A stretch of DNA of 64,000 bases from Papiliotrema nemorosa (Eukaryota; Basidiomycota; Tremellomycetes; Tremellales; Rhynchogastremaceae). The stretch spans positions 123,929 to 187,928 of the forward strand of contig JASKOT010000034.1 in the NCBI GenBank assembly GCA_032158125.1. The letters are read 5' to 3'. Numbering within the stretch: position 1 is the first letter of the stretch; each line of letters starts with the position of its first letter. Positions 16,591-26,559 of this stretch are shown here, piece by piece. The notes beneath the pieces were generated by a model. It made no database searches. It was given only the letters and a program-made list of their open reading frames with translations, and had not been told where the DNA came from. The position numbers were made by a program, and so were the translations under genes.

Positions 16591-17997
16591 ATGTCGACCG
16601 ACTCTTCCTCATTTGCCAATGCAGAAGGGGCTGGTGGAATTTCGGCACCAGAAAGCAACGTGGCACTCTATATTCCCTCTGCGAACGCTGGACCTTCAAA
16701 CCGAGTTCCTTCGCCTACTAAATCACGTCCTCTGGATTTACGCGTCAGCTCGACGTTTCGTTTATTGCTCTAAGCTGATAATCCAGGCCGAGGAAGAAGC
16801 TGCGAGAAGATATAACATCGGCCGAGCGTTGGTCTCGTCTCAATATGGAGCGAAGGATACGGCTTCTGATCTATTCGGCAAGAATGCTATTCGCACCCAA
16901 CTCTCTGCCCATGGTAAGTACAACCCACCAACTTGGCATGTACCTTGAGAGACCTGGAAGCGGAAGCTTCTGTATCTAGTGTGATGCTGATGGTAGCACG
17001 TGATAACCGCGTAGAGTTCGACGAAGAGGCCTTGTCTTTCCTCGCGCTAGCTGCCGAATCCCGACTCCGCTCACTCCTCTCTCAAGCCCTCTCCGCCCAG
17101 ACTCACCGGACTACCTCTTCACATGCCCGACTACCACCTTTCACCTCGAAGTCAAAGACCAAAACCCCTCGACCCATGTGGGAACATCACCCTGTATCAG
17201 ATACCAATGCTGTTCTCGAAGCTCTATCTCGGCAGAATAAAGAGGCCGAACAAGCATTCAGGGCGAATAGAATGGATCGAATCGCTCGTGAGACAGAGAT
17301 CCAACGTGCCAAAGATGCCGTGGCAAAGAGGGAAGAGATAGAGGTGGATGTTCCCACGCCTATTTCTGGGGACATGGCAGTAGTAGATGGAGTCGCTGGA
17401 CCGAGTACGCCCGCTAGACCTACCAGTGCGTCTGGCAGTACACCAGGTGGAAGTGGGGGAGGGACACCGGTGTTTGGTGCGCTAAGCGAGAAAAAGTCGA
17501 CATACAAGAAATCGAGCAAGAAAGCAGCAACAGCAGTGACGGCGGATGTTCAACATAAAATGGCCAATGCCACGGCATTGCGCGCAATTGGTGGACTGGG
17601 TAAAAAATCTTATTCGTGGTTATCTTCTCCATCGGTTTCTTCCCCTTTGGCCGGGAAGAAGAGGAAGAATACGAAGAATGGCGATGCGGAGGGGAAAGAA
17701 GGGACGGACGATGAGGGGAATACCAGTGGCGCCGAGCGTCCTTTACCCAAGAGCTCTATGGGTCCTAGCGAGGGGGAGAGAAAGAAACGAAAACGACCCA
17801 AGTTGAGTCAACCGACGAGAAGAGAGGTCGTCGTGGACAAGGACGCGAATGGGGTGGAGAGGAAGATGACGGATGATAGGGTCATGACAATGCAGGATGT
17901 GTTGTTTGTCTTGGAGAAGGATGAGATGGGGAGGGCCATGGGGAGCGGGAACCATATCGTGCGAAAGGCGTACGCTCTGGGAGGGTTCAGTCGGTAG
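16591..17997 (+). CDS. TAF4: Transcription initiation factor TFIID subunit 4
   Basis: TAF4 pairs with TAF12 by a histone fold inside TFIID. Exon 1 (16591-16744, MSTDSSSFANAEGAGG...RPLDLR) is joined by a GTCAGC...ATCCAG intron to AEEEAARRYNIGRAL. After a second intron (GTAAGT to TTGAGAG) comes EFDEEALSFLALAAESRLRSL, the histone-fold helix of the TAF4 C-terminal domain. A long helix rich in charged residues follows (NKEAEQAFRANRMDRIARE), then Ser/Gly and Lys-rich linkers. The protein closes with MTMQDVLFVLEKDEMGRAM and IVRKAYALGGF, matching the conserved TAF4 end. At about 415 residues it lacks the long glutamine-rich N-terminus of animal TAF4, as is usual in fungi. The first intron has a weak donor, so that edge is the least certain. 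Confidence 0.85.
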
Positions 17998-18432
17998 ACT
18001 GAGCGGATAGTACAACCAGCGAAGGGTTGATGGTAATGCTGTGTCGAGGTGCGGAGGAATGGCGAGTGGGTCGTATATCTTGCAGCTGGCTAGATTCCAA
18101 CTTTGTACAATGTTGTTACGCCACGAGACGTGAAATTTATGATAGACATGGCGACGGGACATCCCAAGTCGTCGGGTCATCGTCTCGCCAGATTCCAATC
18201 CAGGTGGACAAGGTATGGTCTACTATGCGGACATTGTGATTTAAATCAGTGCCAGTCTCTCGCCAAAGGGGTCATGATCCGATGCATGTGTACGTGATTT
18301 GAGAGAAAAAGACCATACTGATTACCGGAACTACTATCTCACTAGCTAGCGACCCACCACCATACAACGCGTAGGGGCTGTTGGGGCGCACCATCTATGC
18401 TTTGTTGATCTCTAAGTACCCTGCGGAAGCAC
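17998..18432. other. Convergent 3' region, TAF4 and CYB5
   Basis: This is the 3' flank of both neighbouring genes. I see no coding exon and no RNA gene. Confidence 0.5.
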
Positions 18433-19481
18433 TCAGGCAGCGAAGAGGATCCTCCAGGCGAGGTAGGCGAAGAACAAGGCTGCAGGGGCGGCCCAGAGCG
18501 GGAATCTATGAATCAGTCAAGAACAAACGCTGCAGTCTGAATCTCCAAGAAGGTTCTCGTTGGCGAGAAGGGAGAGAGATGATCCGGTTCGAGGACGGGC
18601 ATGGGGAAGAAAGGGTCATGGGACATACGAAGATGAGGCGGCGGCTTTGGAAGTCTTGTCAGCGGCAGCAGCGACCTTTTTCGCTGCCTTGTCTGATTTC
18701 TACTCGTCAGCAACGCACTACGCCACTCCATGGCAAGATTCCTTTCGGGGAGAGACACCACCATGAACCCAAGTCAGAAGGGCAGGTGAAGTTGAAAGAT
18801 GGGGAGCGGTGCGAAGAGAAAGGGTAAGACTTACAGCACCGCTGAAAGGACCTAGTAGCATTTTGTCCAGTTGAGCTCTAGCTTCGTCCGAATGTCCGAT
18901 ATCCTCGAATGCCTCTGTAGCGTCTTTTCCTGCTTCTTCCAACATGACTTCGTCTCCTCCCGGGTGCTGTTGTGTCAGTGTTATTCTGGTAAAAGCATGA
19001 TTTATATGTGGTGTGATGAGGAAAAGAGACGATTGCAATGTTGGCTCCTGTTGAGAGTGGTAGGCCTCCGACGGTCCTGCTTCTGATGCAAAGTACGGTG
19101 TTGATCTGGACAGAACTCTGTTCGTCCTGGATATAGTGCCCTGGTGCTCCTGGTGCTACTTGCGCTCCCATCGCGCTGATCAGTGGCTCATTGAGCTCAT
19201 AAAGAGGCGAGCGAAGCGCGACCACGATTCAACGTCGATTTCCTCTTTACCGACCAAACCCGATTTCCTCCTTCCAACACCACTTCTTGAAAGACACCGG
19301 AAGACGAAACTTCACACACCTCATCAAGGAAAGCCGTGACATCGTACACTTTATCATGCAACAACATCCAAAAGCTCTCTCTTGTCCCGTGCGCCTTGAG
19401 CGATTCCAAAGTGTACGCAGAACCTTCTCCTGCCGAAGCGGGAGCCTGAGCGGGTTTCTCGACGGGGATAGTAGAGGCCAT
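18433..19481 (-). CDS. CYB5: Cytochrome b5, tail-anchored
   Basis: This small ER-membrane haem protein passes electrons to desaturases and sterol-pathway enzymes. Four exons are read. Exon 1 is from the ATG at 19481 ([20 protein letters not shown], then [19 protein letters not shown] and YDVTAFLDE). Exon 2 (from about 18963) holds [20 protein letters not shown] and [20 protein letters not shown], giving both axial haem histidines (HPGG and GHSDEA). Exon 3 is an Ala/Lys linker ([20 protein letters not shown]). Exon 4 is the hydrophobic tail [20 protein letters not shown], ending FAA and a stop at 18433. The first intron splits the haem motif and is about 350 bases long, larger than most introns here. 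The protein is about 140 residues, normal for the family. Confidence 0.9.
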
Positions 19482-19809
19482 GGCGCGTAGATATCGATCT
19501 GATCAAGGGAGATACGAGCAAGGGTTGGAGATACACGAGAGGTGGAGAAATAGCAGAAAGTCAAACAATCCATCCATCCCAATTGAAATCGTCTCATCGA
19601 CGTGACATGTGGCACTCTTCCCATTGGCCACCACACCACACCGTGTCTATCAGATCCACAGCGACCGCATGCTCATTGCAACAAGAGAAGCCTCGTAGCA
19701 TGCCATGATACATACACCTGTTTGCGTTGCAAGTCCCAGTGAAGAGTCACATCGCGCATAAACGTCATACGATAGACTACTCGAAACCCCTACTCTCCAT
19801 TGCCCCTCC
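19482..19809. other. Intergenic, CYB5 promoter and RPL8 3' flank
   Basis: These 328 bases lie between two minus-strand genes. They carry the CYB5 promoter and the RPL8 3' region. No other feature was recognised. Confidence 0.5.
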
Positions 19810-21319
19810 TTACAACGAGAGGTCAATCTTCTTCGAGTCTTGTCCGGCAGCCTTGGCTCGCTTTCGGAGCTTGGCGATGCTGCAATGAGTCCAAGCACTG
19901 AAGAAATACACGCTTTACTTACGACTTGTTACCTCGGATACCTCCACCCCAGTGTCGTCGGGCCTCCTCAGACTTCTCGAGGTAGTTGGCCTTGGCGGCA
20001 GAGACAATGTTGGCAAGAGCCTGGTTGTCCTCGGATCGGACGGCGTCGACGGCAACAACGGCAGAGGTCTTCTTGCCGGTGATCAGACCAAGTCTGGCCT
20101 TGCCCTTGACAATGACGTATCTTGTATGAGCGAGTGCCATAACATGGGAAATGCTTTCACTCACGGGACACCCATCTTTCGGCAGAGAGCGGGCAAGAAG
20201 ACGACCAACTCGATCGGGTCAACATCGTCGGCAATGACGACCAATTGAGCCTTCTTGGCCTCGACCAAAGCGACAACGTGGTTCAAACCGTACTTGGCGA
20301 AGACGGGCTTCTTGGTGTCCTTGGTGGTAGCCTTGTCACCCTCCTTGACTCGGTTCTCAGCCTCGGAAGTGAGTCGGGCCTTCTTCTCCTGCTTGGATTC
20401 GGGCTTGTACTTGTTGAGGAGCTGGAACAATTGGGTAGCAGTGTTCTTGTCCAAAGTGTGGGAGAATTGGGCAATTGCTGGGGGGACCTTGAGTCGTTGG
20501 TTCAAGATGACCTTTTGTCGTTGGAGTCGGACGTATGCGGGCCACTTGACGAATCGGGTCAAGTCTTGCTTGGGGGCAATGGCACCGCCTAGACATAAGT
20601 AAGGGCACTCAGATCAAGTGATAAGTGTATTCACCAATTCCGAAAGATCGGGGCTTGCTCTCGAACAGAGGGTTCTGAGCGGCCTTGGTGGCCTTCTTGG
20701 TTCCGTCTGACTGTCAGTATTGACTTGGACAAAGACGCAGGGGTACTTACAAGGAGCCGAGGCGGGCTTGGATTTTCCTTTGGCGGCTTTGGGCTGCAAT
20801 GGTCATTGAGGTGCTCTCGTATTAAAATCTTTCACAGGGATATCTCGGAATCTCTCGAGAAAAAGAGGTATCACGAGGAATCTTGCAAAGGAGATTTCGA
20901 GAAGCATTGCTCTAAGGCTCGACGTCTTTTGCACAGGGCATCAAGATTGTCAGAGCCGCAGCTGGCGTCTTGGGCGGATCCCAAGACAGCCTATGCGTCA
21001 AAGTCTGTTGAGAGACTTTTTATCGAAATCATCACGTCCTCCCTAGACAATATGCCGTGTGGGGAGGTCGTTCATTCGATAGACGCAGGATCATACGATC
21101 GGATGTATCCCTTCCATTTCCCTTGTTGGTCGACAAAACACAAGACCCATCTCGACGATTAAAAAGTCTTCAATCTTCGATACGTGCGATGAATTTTGTC
21201 GAGAGGGGGGTTGGGAATCTCCACGATGTAATATGACCTGCGACAACGCAGCGCGATACCTTCTTTCTCTCTCGAGAGGAAGAGCAGGACTGGGTGTATC
21301 AAGGGACTGGGCGTACCAT
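19810..21319 (-). CDS. RPL8: 60S ribosomal protein L8 (eL8)
   Basis: This is a structural protein of the large ribosomal subunit with the L7Ae RNA-binding fold. Exon 2 (20793-20751) reads [14 protein letters not shown], so only the initiator Met is missing. The only ATG directly followed by a GT donor upstream is at 21319-21317 (ATG|GTACGC); this mirrors the M|PKQV structure of the divergent RPL38 and gives a first intron of about 520 bases. That start is inferred. Later exons give [34 protein letters not shown], then [20 protein letters not shown] and [20 protein letters not shown]. The last exons give [20 protein letters not shown] and [20 protein letters not shown]. The stop is at 19810. 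Family match is strong along the whole length. Confidence 0.92.
20945..21040 (-). ncRNA. Candidate structured or snoRNA-like element in RPL8 intron 1
   Basis: Inside the inferred RPL8 first intron, read on the RPL8 strand, there is a perfect box C (GTGATGA, 21035-21029). Two perfect hairpins follow: stem AAAGTCT/AGACTTT at 21019-21000, and an 8-bp stem GTCTTGGG/CCCAAGAC at 20987-20967 with three further pairs outside a one-base bulge. A CTGA box D lies at 20953-20950. Ribosomal protein introns often host snoRNAs. No terminal stem is seen next to the boxes, and I could not match a guide to rRNA, so it could be a chance arrangement or a splicing-related structure. Confidence 0.25.
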
Positions 21320-21692
21320 TTTTGTGGGTGTCGTAGAAGATGGGTTGTCTTGACGGTTGAGAAGGGGGAATGCGACGAAGCAAGTCACTCGATGGTGGCA
21401 GCGGCAGCGAGGGTGGGCAAAGGCGAAATAGAAGCGGAATCAAATTCACAACGGTGGCGAGTGATCACTTTGGCTTATCGCCGATGGGGGAGAACGGTGG
21501 CGATGGGAGAATTCATCGGAGTTAAGGGGTTTCTCCCTTTCGGTGATATGTCAATGTGGCGGTCATTTGGGTGATCTGCCCATTTTGTGATTTTGGTTCC
21601 GCTATTGGTCTGTGGGTTGCGAGGGATTTCCAGTCTCAAAGGTTCAAGGTGCAAGAAGGTCTTGTTGTCCATCAAGTAGTCATCGTCCAAAA
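21320..21692. promoter_or_regulatory. Divergent ribosomal-protein promoter, RPL8/RPL38
   Basis: These 373 bases lie between the two ribosomal protein start codons. An 11-base element AACGGTGGCGA occurs twice in the same orientation (21450-21460 and 21493-21503), and an inverted CCAAT box (ATTGG) lies near 21604. The repeated element is a candidate co-regulatory site for the pair; its function is inferred from position only. Confidence 0.55.
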
Positions 21693-22619
21693 ATGGTAAG
21701 TCATCGAAGTCCTGTTCGTCGGGGATAGGTCATGCTCGTGTGCGAATCTGCTCGACCTGGAAGGTACTTTGGGAGGCTTGTGGGAGGATTCCCTATCGTG
21801 CATGGTATTGGCTGGAATCTGTCGACGCAATGGGATGCTCGCCGTGTTGGACTTGCCTCGTCGGGATGAGTGGACTCTGCAGGTGAACTGGATGTTCCAG
21901 TGCGTTGCGGCGTCGAGGAGAGAACCAGTACAGGAGGCGGATTGGTGGTAGAGGAGTCGACCGGATGGCGGGAAAGGAGGACAATGTCATCGAACAGATT
22001 CGCGCAGCGGCACGACCTTTCCCCTTCACCTGACTGGACGGATTCTGTGAGAAAATGCGTGCTGACTGCCTAGCCCAAGCAAGTTACCGACATCAAAAAG
22101 TTCCTCGAGATTGCTCGAAGGAAGGACGCTACCTGTTAGTAAACACGTTTCCCGAAAAGATCACAGCTGATCCAGTTTCTTTCCTCTCATTTGCACTCTT
22201 ATCAATCACCGTCTATCACAATCAACTTCGTCCAAATCTGTCACCCATTCCTATCCCTCGCTGCGCTCTCTCCCGTTTTCCCAACAGTGGCCCGAATCAA
22301 GAAGACTGCCATCAAGCACCACCAAACCTCGGCTTCTACCAAGGCCAAGTCTACCAAAACCCCCGTCGCTACCAAGTTCAAGATCCGATGCTCTCGATTC
22401 CTGTACACCTTGGTCCTGCACGATGCTGAGAAGGCCGAGAAGCTCAAGCAATCTTTGCCCCCAGGTATGTGTCATTCGACCTCTTCCCCATCGCACCTGC
22501 TAGTTCTTGGAGTGTTGCTGTCAGCGCATCCGCCTACTGCTATGCCTAGTGAGCAGCGCTGATGAGCAGGATTGAAGGTCGAGGAGGTTGGCAAGGCTGC
22601 CCCTAAGAAGAAGAACTAG
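21693..22619 (+). CDS. RPL38: 60S ribosomal protein L38 (eL38)
   Basis: Four exons are read: 21693-21695 (ATG alone, then GTAAGT), 22074-22134 ([20 protein letters not shown]), 22288-22464 and 22570-22619. They sum to 291 bases, 96 residues. The third exon reads [15 protein letters not shown], a Lys/Thr-rich insert, then [20 protein letters not shown] and LKQSLPPG. The last gives [15 protein letters not shown]. The TDIKxFLExARRxDA head and the KQSLPPGLKV end are diagnostic of eL38. The protein is somewhat longer than the usual 70-85 residues because of the insert and the Lys tail. The first intron (379 bases) is long for this genome, as in RPL8. The exon 2/3 junction (giving Leu) is the least certain detail. 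Confidence 0.92.
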
Positions 22620-23923
22620 ACGATGTCTTTCGACTTCGGGTATAGCGGCATAGCGGACTAGGAGGGTCATTTCAATCGGGACAGCCAATGATGGTGGACC
22701 ATTGAGAGGTGTTGTTGTTCCAGACAAGGTTGGAATGATGCATCGTATAACTGCACGACCGTTCATGGCGTTATCACTTGTGTCAAGTCTTCGATCGTGA
22801 TCGTTGGCTGAACTCCCGCTACAATTCTCAACTGTTGCGGCGTTGCTGGCGAAAGAGCGACCTCATTGCTCCCACGTTTGAATCTGGCTCAATCAGTTCT
22901 ACTTGTTGTCATAGTGCGGTCAGACGCCAGATCCAGCCGTATGTTGTCAGCCTAAAAAGCTGAAATGACCAAACTCGCCATCAACCTGATTTACTCCCCA
23001 TGCACATTAGTGAGTCCGGTGATAAGGTTGGGAGATTCCTGCAATCGCCGTATTAGTATACGAGCTTTAATCCTTCGATTATTTGTAACAGAAGCCCAGC
23101 CAAAGTGGCAAGGGGTGATTAGACGTCAAGATCATGCATTACAAGCTGAATAGAAATGGCAAAATGAAGAAAGATTAACAGTGTATAAGTCGAGACCTCC
23201 CGGATAGGTAGTGCTTTGGGGGCGCACAGAGGATGGATCGGGGGGATGGTTGAAGAGTGCTGTATCGGACAGAGCTACAGGCGATCTAAAACTCTGCGCG
23301 GGGTTTGTCAGAGGTGCTGTTGACACTCCCTGTCGAGCTGCTAGCTGCCAATTGGCTGAGTTGACTTGTCAAGCCCATAGGTTTCGCCCTGGAGTCAGTA
23401 CACCGAGTCTGCGGCACATATCCCCGAGAATGGAGATGAGAGGATGATGCAACAGATGACCGAGGTCCATTGTGTCGCACGCTCGGAGGACCTCGCAAAG
23501 AAAGAAGCGAAGCGCGGCAAGGTAAATAGGCCTTGGTGATGTGATGGGGGGTAAAGAGGTCATACTGACTTTTGGAAATGCCTTTGCTTTGCACCGCTCA
23601 ATTTGGCGGAACAAGGGGACAAGACGTTATCGGTTGGCGAGACGATCGACCTGAGGGTCAGTCCAAGTCCTCTTACAGCTTGCGAGCTCGATGATCCAGG
23701 TCAAACGCTTTCGGGCGTCGACTGAGATCATTCGAGAATGCTGAGCACTGAATGGTGGAAGAAGAGCAATGAAGAACCCACCCCATTCCTTTACCGCCTT
23801 TTTGACCCAACAGACCTTTCTTCTGGAGGAACATGGGTTGTTGAGCAGGTTGCGCTGGAGATTGAGCATATACTTTACGCATGGGCTCCAGTTCGTGCAG
23901 AAGAGGTGGACTACGACTCACCA
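22620..23923 (-). other. Stretch without a confirmed gene; possible small spliced gene at its right end
   Basis: An ATG at 23924-23922 on the minus strand is followed at once by a good GTGAGT donor. Downstream there are plausible junctions: acceptor TCTCCAG near 23858, donor GTAAAG near 23796 with acceptor TTCAG near 23749, and donor GTAAGA near 23679. Reading through them gives a short basic, Cys-containing peptide beginning M-RNLLNNPC, which I do not recognise. It would be divergent from COX17. The signals are as good as in real genes nearby but no family match supports it. The rest of the stretch (22620-23300) holds nothing I can support. Confidence 0.2.
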
Positions 23924-24176
23924 TTTTGAGATTGCTGTTGCAGAGGAGCCGACATTGTGGTGGATTGATTGCTGTGGTGGTCTTTGTGCAAAATCAGTCA
24001 CGTAGAAAGGGGGATTGTTTTGTTTCTCGCTCAGGGTACAAAGGGGTGGGTGGCAAATTTCCCCCCCGCCGCATCGGATAAACTCGGATAAACTCTATTC
24101 ACCTCCACTACGTGATCTGTCGAGATTTCAACGCACTCTAGTATTCCATCTTGGTCATCACTCTATTCACCTCGCC

Positions 24177-24581
24177 ATGGTCTCTTTATTCGGCTTCGGC
24201 TCATCGTGAGTAACTTACACGAGGGAATTTTGAGAGGTACTAGAGGACGCTGATACCCCAGATCGAGCGAATCTGCCAAACCTACCGTTGAGAACCCAGA
24301 AAAATCAGCCAAAGCCGTCAACCCACTCAATCCAGATGGTATCAAGCCGTAAGTCCCCCACTCTGATCACCCAACCACATATGCGTCTATCATACCCTTG
24401 AAGCATACGTATCTGCTTTGTCTCTCTTGGTATTAAGTCTAGGTGCTGCGCATGCCCTTTGACCAAGAAGAAGCGGGACGAATGTTTCTTCAACACCCCT
24501 CCCGATGAGGCCGACCTCAAATGTGCGGATTATATTCAGGCTCACAGGGAATGTATGGCCGGGTTCGGGTTCAAAATATAG
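24177..24581 (+). CDS. COX17: Mitochondrial copper chaperone Cox17
   Basis: The protein carries copper to Sco1 and Cox11 for cytochrome c oxidase assembly in the intermembrane space. Exon 1 is MVSLFGFGSS, exon 2 is SESAKPTVENPEKSAKAVNP up to GIKP, and exon 3 holds the functional core CCACPLTKKKRDECF, NTPPDEADLKCADYIQ and AHRECMAGFGFKI with the stop at 24581. The CCxC copper site and the twin CX9C helices (C-9-C twice) are all present. The N-terminal extension of about 35 residues before the core is slightly longer than in yeast. The 3' end faces that of GPI2, 174 bases away. Confidence 0.95.
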
Positions 24582-24755
24582 CCCACAGCACAGGCCAAGA
24601 GGGGAGGGCAGTAGGGCACAGGAGGAGATTGGATACATCGTTGTGCAATAGGAACGAGATACAGCATAGATCATGCAAAACCACCATTCACATTGATCCT
24701 TCAGTAATCGCCTCCCATCGACATTTCATGTTAATACAACTGGTCTATACTTAGG

Positions 24756-26285
24756 TCATATCGTGCCTGGCCTTCCTATAGACGTTCTCCTCTTCAGAGT
24801 CACCTTTGCGGCATCCCATCTTCCCCCTCGACGGACTTTCCACCTCCAAGCCCAACACAATAATCCCGGTCCGACGAGATTGATCAGAAGCACAATGATT
24901 CCAAAGACGATCCTCCATCCGTCCATTCCCCACTCTTCCCATCCTACCCATTGACTTGTGCCTTTTGCATCTTCATACTCCGAAGAAAGATGACCCTGGG
25001 CTGAGTGTATGGTAGGGAAGAAAGATACAGCTAGGAGGATCATAGAGGATGTGAGACTGATTGAGAATATCCCACCGGATTCCCTAACTCCTTTGGCTAT
25101 TCTCGGCCAGCCGGCGAAAAGCAGCACAGAGAGTAGGATGAGGGAAAAGACGTGTGAGGTTGAGGGTAGTCGAGATGCCAATACGATGGAGGCTGATAAT
25201 GCGGAAGTGAGCGATAGCGAGGATGACAGGCTGTTGTCAGTCCCTCAAAATCACACGAGTATGAGTGTAAGGATTATCTCTATCCGGCCGGTCTGAGGTG
25301 TCTCTTCATCAAGCGTAGCAGCCCATCGGAGCAGCAAGCTGAGTTGGGGACTGGGAAAGAGGGACATACGATTTCTCTTCCAGCACAAACGTCCGATCCA
25401 CCTCACCAACACTCCCTCGCCTGATTCTCTCCTCTTTCAACCTCCGCAACCGTCTCTTCCGTCGCTTATCTTCTCCGGTAGAAAAGTCTGCGAGGAGCAA
25501 ATGAACGAAGAAGAGTCCTCCAGCCAAGGGCCAGATGGAATCGGAGGTTGTGGCTGATGTGAGGGAGGCTAGGATGGGTGATAAGAGGGATAAGAGGAGA
25601 GGGGGGAGGATGAGCTGGCGAAGGGGCGTAGGCGGTGGGATGAAGGCTGGTCTTAGCGCACTCTCTGGTAGTCACACAATTACATTGGTTCGCTTCCTGT
25701 CCCATATGTATCTGGGAGGTCTGTGGAAAGGTGCGAGAGTAGAAAGGAAGACATACGATTATCGCTACCCCTCATTGATCCCCATCCATAATTGTGTATC
25801 CCCCATCCTCCCAATCCACAAATCACACAGGACCATCCGACGACAGTGGGGTCCAAAGATCCGTCCAAGAGCGCATGGAAAACCCCAAGGAAGAGAGCTA
25901 TAGTCGCTACATGCTGAGTGACCGGTAAAGACGCAATGACCAATGAACGGAATCTAGGTCGAGGTCTCGGTGCTGCCAATCAGCCCCACTCGCACCCTGC
26001 ATGCATCCCCCTTGAATCACAAAGACATGAAAATAGTTTCAAGTGTATGCGATGGGCAGTGCGATCATGAGGAATGTACATACGGATATCATTCAGCTCA
26101 GCGAGGAAGGTCCTGGGCACATGGTTATCTGCAAAAGGTTGTTTTCGCCATAACACCTTTTCCCACTCGACGTCTCCTGCATCATTGACATCTGCGCAAG
26201 TGTGGGCGGACGCTCGATTGGAGATCTTGCTGTCAGGTCGTGGAGAAGGTTCGAGATTGTCGTAGCGGTTTACCAGACCCGTCAT
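24756..26285 (-). CDS. GPI2: GPI-GlcNAc transferase subunit GPI2 (PIG-C)
   Basis: GPI2 is a subunit of the ER complex that adds GlcNAc to phosphatidylinositol, the first step of GPI-anchor synthesis. The ATG at 26285 begins MTGLVNRYDNLEPSPRP. The family signature EWEKVLWRKQPFADNHVPRT is followed by FLAELNDI. Later exons supply hydrophobic segments (FRSLVIASLPVTQHVATIAL, near 25930; LAGGLFFVHLLLADFSTGED, near 25520) and a basic loop. The C-terminal part gives ASRLPSTSHVFSLILLSVLL with FAGWPRIAKG, then IVFGIIVLLINLVGPGLLCW. LASRLPS...H.F and the xPR near the start of the next loop are typical of PIG-C. The gene is divergent from the copper ATPase. Confidence 0.88.
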
Positions 26286-26559
26286 GAAAGGTCTAGGTAG
26301 TCAGGCGTAGAGTGAAGTCGAGTCATCTGCGCGGTTTACGCGACGAGACGAGCGATTTGTGCGACCGTCTTGATAAAGATCTTGGAGATCCCACCATCGT
26401 CCACATTTGCAAGGATCGCTCCATTGGAGTAGAGTGATTATCGCGGTGGATATGACTTGCACATAGGTATATATACATACATGGACTCATCGAGTCATCC
26501 CCATCGATCTCCACTTACTGATCACCCCAGACTCATCATTTCCTTCTTTGCCGCTCACA
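26286..26559. promoter_or_regulatory. Divergent promoter, GPI2/copper ATPase
   Basis: These 274 bases separate the two start codons. A TATA-like element (TATATATAC) is at about 26467-26475, roughly 90 bases before the ATPase start. I looked for copper-regulator sites and saw none I would defend. Confidence 0.5.

Noticed and set aside
18570..18600. GGTTCGAG resembling a tRNA B box inside the CYB5 gene
   Set aside because: The following bases do not give the CC of the B box and no A box or cloverleaf can be drawn.
20245..20602. Two overlapping 115-codon plus-strand frames opposite RPL8
   Set aside because: They mirror a strongly codon-biased ribosomal protein exon and have no independent support.
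26286..26559. Copper-responsive sites in the ATPase promoter
   Set aside because: No copy of a copper-regulator core that I could defend was found by eye.
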